Below are positions 60,636-64,000 of a stretch of DNA of 64,000 nucleotides, piece after piece (position 1 is the stretch's first letter; each line of letters opens with the position of its first letter). The notes below the pieces were generated by a model, which was not told where the DNA came from, did not search any database, and saw only the letters and a list, made by a program, of their open reading frames with translations. The stretch comes from Punica granatum (Eukaryota; Streptophyta; Magnoliopsida; Myrtales; Lythraceae), in the NCBI RefSeq assembly GCF_007655135.1, contig NC_045133.1:6114376-6178375 (forward strand), read 5' to 3'. The translations under genes were made by a program, and so were the position numbers.

Positions 60636-61335
60636 AAAGAGGAGAGAACAGACGAGAGAGAGAGAGAGAGAGAGAGAGCCAGAGCGAGAGCGAGTTTTGT
60701 TGAAGGCTCGTTATGAGTGCGAGGTCACGATACCGTCGAAACGTTGTTGCGTGGATTGAAACCCTATGGCTATTATTTGTTGCTTAAGAATGATTGTTTG
60801 AGTTATGTAATATTGAATTGGTTGATAAGAGAAAGGTTCAAGGCTGAAAAATATGTATATATATATATATCATTAGTAATTTTGAAGTGAGTGATATGAT
60901 TGTAATTGCTGATGTGAATGCATAAACAAGTTTGATACTTCATTTTATTGTGGAATTTAATACTCACTGAACGCAGCTCACCCCTGCATATATTTTTCAA
61001 ATGAGCGAAGAGTTAAACTAACATCATGGGAAAATCTTTTTGGACATTGAGGATCTGCGTGAAGGATTTTGCAATTAGATCCACTCGTAGTGTAGGTAGT
61101 AAGGTCATGTAGAATGCTATAAGTATATTACGACTTGAAACTTTTGTTTGTGTGGTTTACTGATGTTGGTGAAAAAGAGTACCCTCTTGAGATGTATACA
61201 AATATTGGAGCTTAATGAATTGGTTACATTTAGGAGTTTATGGAAAGCATACTTTTATATGAATAGTTTATGTGGTAATGGATATCGAGAAAATTTAAAG
61301 AAAATTCCGTTGAAATTTCGGATCGTGACACTCTT
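60636..61335 (+). repeat. Dispersed repeat, copy 1 (LTR-like?)
   Basis: Shares blocks in the same order with 63040-63715: ACGATACCGT, ACTCACTGAA, GCAGCTCACCCCTGC, CTTTTGGACAT, GTAGAATG near TATTACGAC, and a GGATCGTGAC end. A (GA)n run lies at about 60656-60678. The ordering and the GTCGTG-type end recall plant LTR sequences; that assignment is inference. Confidence 0.5.
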
Positions 61336-62785
61336 GACAAACCTCCAAATCTCAACATCAAAAACCGATCGGGCTCTAATTTTCTGTAATTTTCCCAGTC
61401 AAATTATTCTCTCAGTTTCTCTCTCTCCCCCTCTCTCATTGTTTTGGCCGTCAGGAACAAAATAAAGAATAATCCGCGAGGGGAAAAGCAAGGCGGTGTT
61501 AAATTGATTGATCAACATAAATGGCGGTGGGTAAAAAGCAAAAATGAGGAAAAATTTGAACATCATGCATTATACATAAAATTAAATACATACTCAGTTT
61601 CTAAAGTGAGTCCTATAATTTGAATTTTAAACAAAAAAAAGGGGCAAAAGCTGTTGCGTAGGGTCCAAGAGCTGCCACACGGTAGCTACCCGTTGGTCTC
61701 TCATTCTCAAATGAGAGACGCACTCCAACGGTAGAGAAGCTGTTGCGCATCTCTCTCTCATGCCACATGGGCATGAGAGACACGGCTGAGACAACCGCTG
61801 GAGGTAGTCTAAGGTGCAAAGCTTGAGGAGTCATACTGAGGGAAATCGAGGGAAATGAAGTAGGGAGAGTCGGGATATAGGTAGGACACCTCGAAATTGA
61901 AGCTAAAACTTGCATTTGCTTAGACAATCAACACGGTTTGGTATGCCCGAGCTGAAATTGTTGCCTTTGTTGTGTTTGTTGATCTTCTCTCTATTTGTTA
62001 TTTGGGTTATCTTGCATGTGGGTGATTTGCATGTTGGTTTTTCTTTTGACTTGTTATTTGGGTTTCTTGCATGTGGTTGATATAGAGTTGTTTTATGTTG
62101 ATTTGCGCTATACGATCAAAGGAGCTAGGTTCAGTAAGCTCAGCTATCCGTTTGTATCTGATTCTTGAATTCTGTGTGTGTGTGTTAGTACTTCGTAAGA
62201 GCTCGTTAGAATGAAATTTTTAGAGCATCGTAAGTAATTGAAGAATTGAAGGGATTAGAGCTCTTGATATATAGGGAGCTAATACTTAGGTGGTAGAATT
62301 GGTTGCGATGGCAATGGCAGTAGGGAATTTTCTTTTGCCTTGAATTATAAGAAATTCTTTCAAATTGGCTGCTTCCTTTGAAATGATTAGTGGCTTTAAC
62401 TATTTCTCTATAATTTGGAGCCCACGAGTTTTAATGGGTTTTCTTTAAGGATGACGTGGCACCATCTGTCATATTATATATATACATATATTTGGATAGT
62501 AAGAGCTTGATATACTTACTGATTTGTCATGTTTATGGTGTATAGGGACGGAAGAGACTGAACCCTTGCATCCGGAAGACTAAACTCATTGAGTTATTTC
62601 TTGGGGGTGTTTGTGAGTACTTTATTCCATTATAAAATGATATATATATATATATAATATAATATAATAAATTAGGAAAAATAGTGTGACAGGTTGCAAA
62701 TCGAGAATTTGGTTGTTGATATATTGTTTAAAAGGATGTTGTGATATATGTGAGAGTACTGGTATTATTGTTGGATTATAATCAT
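61336..62785. other. Spacer, no gene recognised
   Basis: Contains a 10-bp inverted repeat (GTCTCTCATT-CTCA-AATGAGAGAC, about 61697-61720) and T/G-rich low-complexity sequence at 61.95-62.1 kb. The short open frames match nothing I know. Confidence 0.45.
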
Positions 62786-63010
62786 GGAACCACTGGACCC
62801 GACAAATTACGAATTGGGCTTTGATCGACAGCTGGACCCGATGAAACATAAATAGGGGCCTGATCGGCCACTGGACTCGGCAATATAAATAGGGGTCTGA
62901 TCGGCCGCTGGACCTGGTGGAATATAAATGGGGAAATGATCGGCCGCTAGATCCAACGAAATATAATTAGGAGGTCTGTTGGGCCCGGTGGACCCGGTAG
63001 AATATAAATG
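62786..63010 (+). repeat. Degenerate 40-46-bp tandem repeats
   Basis: About five units built on TGATCGGCCGCTGGACCCGG followed by TGGAATATAAATAGGGG, with spacing of roughly 40-46 bp and many substitutions. They lie just upstream of repeat copy 2. Confidence 0.75.
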
Positions 63011-63039
63011 ATAGTCAACTCTTACCGCCAGATGTTAAT

Positions 63040-63372
63040 AGGCGGCCCCCGCTTGTGAGATATGGATTATGAGAGGAGGAGGGAAGAAGTGGGTGATTTA
63101 CTTGAAATATGTAGGGTTACGATACCGTTTCAACACTATCATAAGGAATGAGATGCTATGACTATATTATTGTTGTTTGATATTGACTGTTGAGTTAATT
63201 GTTTGAGAGAATATGCTGCTATTGGACTTGAATTATTATAGATTATGAATATATTTGATTATATATGCATACGATTGATTGCATGTGAATTTATAATAGT
63301 ATATTAGCTCATTTTGCTTTAGAATATAGTACTCACTGAAATGCAGCTCACCCCTGCGCGCGCGCGCGCGCG

Positions 63373-63407
<35 letters not shown>

Positions 63408-63715
63408 TTCAGATGACTTAGAGGCTAGACTAGTGCAGGAGAAACTTTTGGACATCGGGAATCAACGTGAAGATTTTTGGCAGCTAGATCTGCTCCGAGT
63501 TTAGGAAGTAAGCATATGTAGAATAATGTTAATATGTTACGACCCAAAAATTTTGTTTAGTTGTCCTATGGGTGATGTGTGACGATCATGTTAGATGATC
63601 TTTTGAGATGGCTGGTTTTTTTTTTAATTATTTTGAGATGTATAGCAAGTTATTGATTAGTATGGAATATTAGAAATTATAGGGGAAACTTTGTTGTAAA
63701 TTCGGGTCGTGGCAA
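63040..63715 (+). repeat. Dispersed repeat, copy 2 (LTR-like?)
   Basis: Diverged direct copy of 60636-61335 with the same order of short conserved blocks. It differs by the long CG/CA/TA tract inserted after GCAGCTCACCCCTG. Confidence 0.5.
63356..63407 (+). repeat. (CG)n(CA)n(TA)n compound microsatellite
   Basis: About 17 bases of CG, 13 of CA and 22 of TA run together without interruption, an alternating purine-pyrimidine tract of about 52 bases. Confidence 0.9.
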
Positions 63716-64000
63716 AAATGACTAAGCTTAATAAAAGGTTGACACATAGAAAGCTCATCATGAAACTTATCTAAAATTATATACTACTTTTAATTTGCCA
63801 GTAATCAATTATCAAATTCTATTGAAATGTAAAAATTATGGAAAAATATACTGGTATAATTTTGTTAAAATTTCTGATGTTATAAAAGAGTGATTGAATA
63901 GCGGCACCCAAGAAACGCTATGAAAGAATTTTCAGCTTATTGCACTGAAATAATCTTAAGAATACGGCCAATGTTAGTTGACTAGCTGGTACACGATAAA

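Overview
The window is nuclear DNA of a flowering plant, most likely a eudicot. It has GT-AG introns, AT-rich spacers with many microsatellites, and plant-specific families: a GUN1-type PPR-SMR protein, type I MADS-box proteins, mitochondrial P-class PPR proteins, Alfin-like and D27-like fragments, and glycine-rich wall-type proteins. Several classes of plant DNA transposon are also present. I cannot name the species. There are no prokaryotic features, CRISPR arrays or rRNA genes, and I recognised no tRNA.

Layout. 1-9.7 kb: two paralogous secreted glycine-rich protein genes on the minus strand, separated by about 5 kb of gene-free AT-rich DNA and sharing a duplicated promoter. 11.7-15.5 kb: an element with about 815-bp terminal inverted repeats carrying three exons of a captured, decayed Alfin-like gene (Pack-MULE-like). 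15.7-18.4 kb: a non-autonomous CACTA-like element that split an unidentified coding exon, followed by a long foldback hairpin and a perfect 27-bp palindrome. 20.0-24.0 kb: a complete four-exon GUN1-type gene on the minus strand with a MITE in its last intron.

26.6-58.4 kb is a duplicated block. Copy A holds a type I MADS gene (MADS-A), an intact 26-exon NOMO-type ER membrane protein gene and an intact PPR gene (PPR-A), ending in a truncated CACTA element with a captured RanBPM/SPRY gene fragment. Copy B (from about 47.1 kb) holds a second MADS gene (MADS-B), a NOMO pseudogene reduced to exons 20-24 plus the edge of exon 25, and a fused PPR remnant. Two further tandem PPR units follow: PPR-B is frameshifted, PPR-C is intact. 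60.3 kb: the 5' part of a D27-like gene whose homology stops at a repeat. 60.6-64 kb is diverged repeats.

The genes do not form a pathway. Three products (GUN1-like, and probably the D27-like and PPR proteins) would act in organelles, NOMO in the ER membrane, the MADS proteins in the nucleus and the glycine-rich proteins outside the cell. The main story is local gene birth and death: segmental duplication, in-gene repeat expansion, transposon gene capture and pseudogenisation. Exon coordinates were derived by hand from splice-site consensus, reading-frame continuity and remembered family sequences; no alignment was run.
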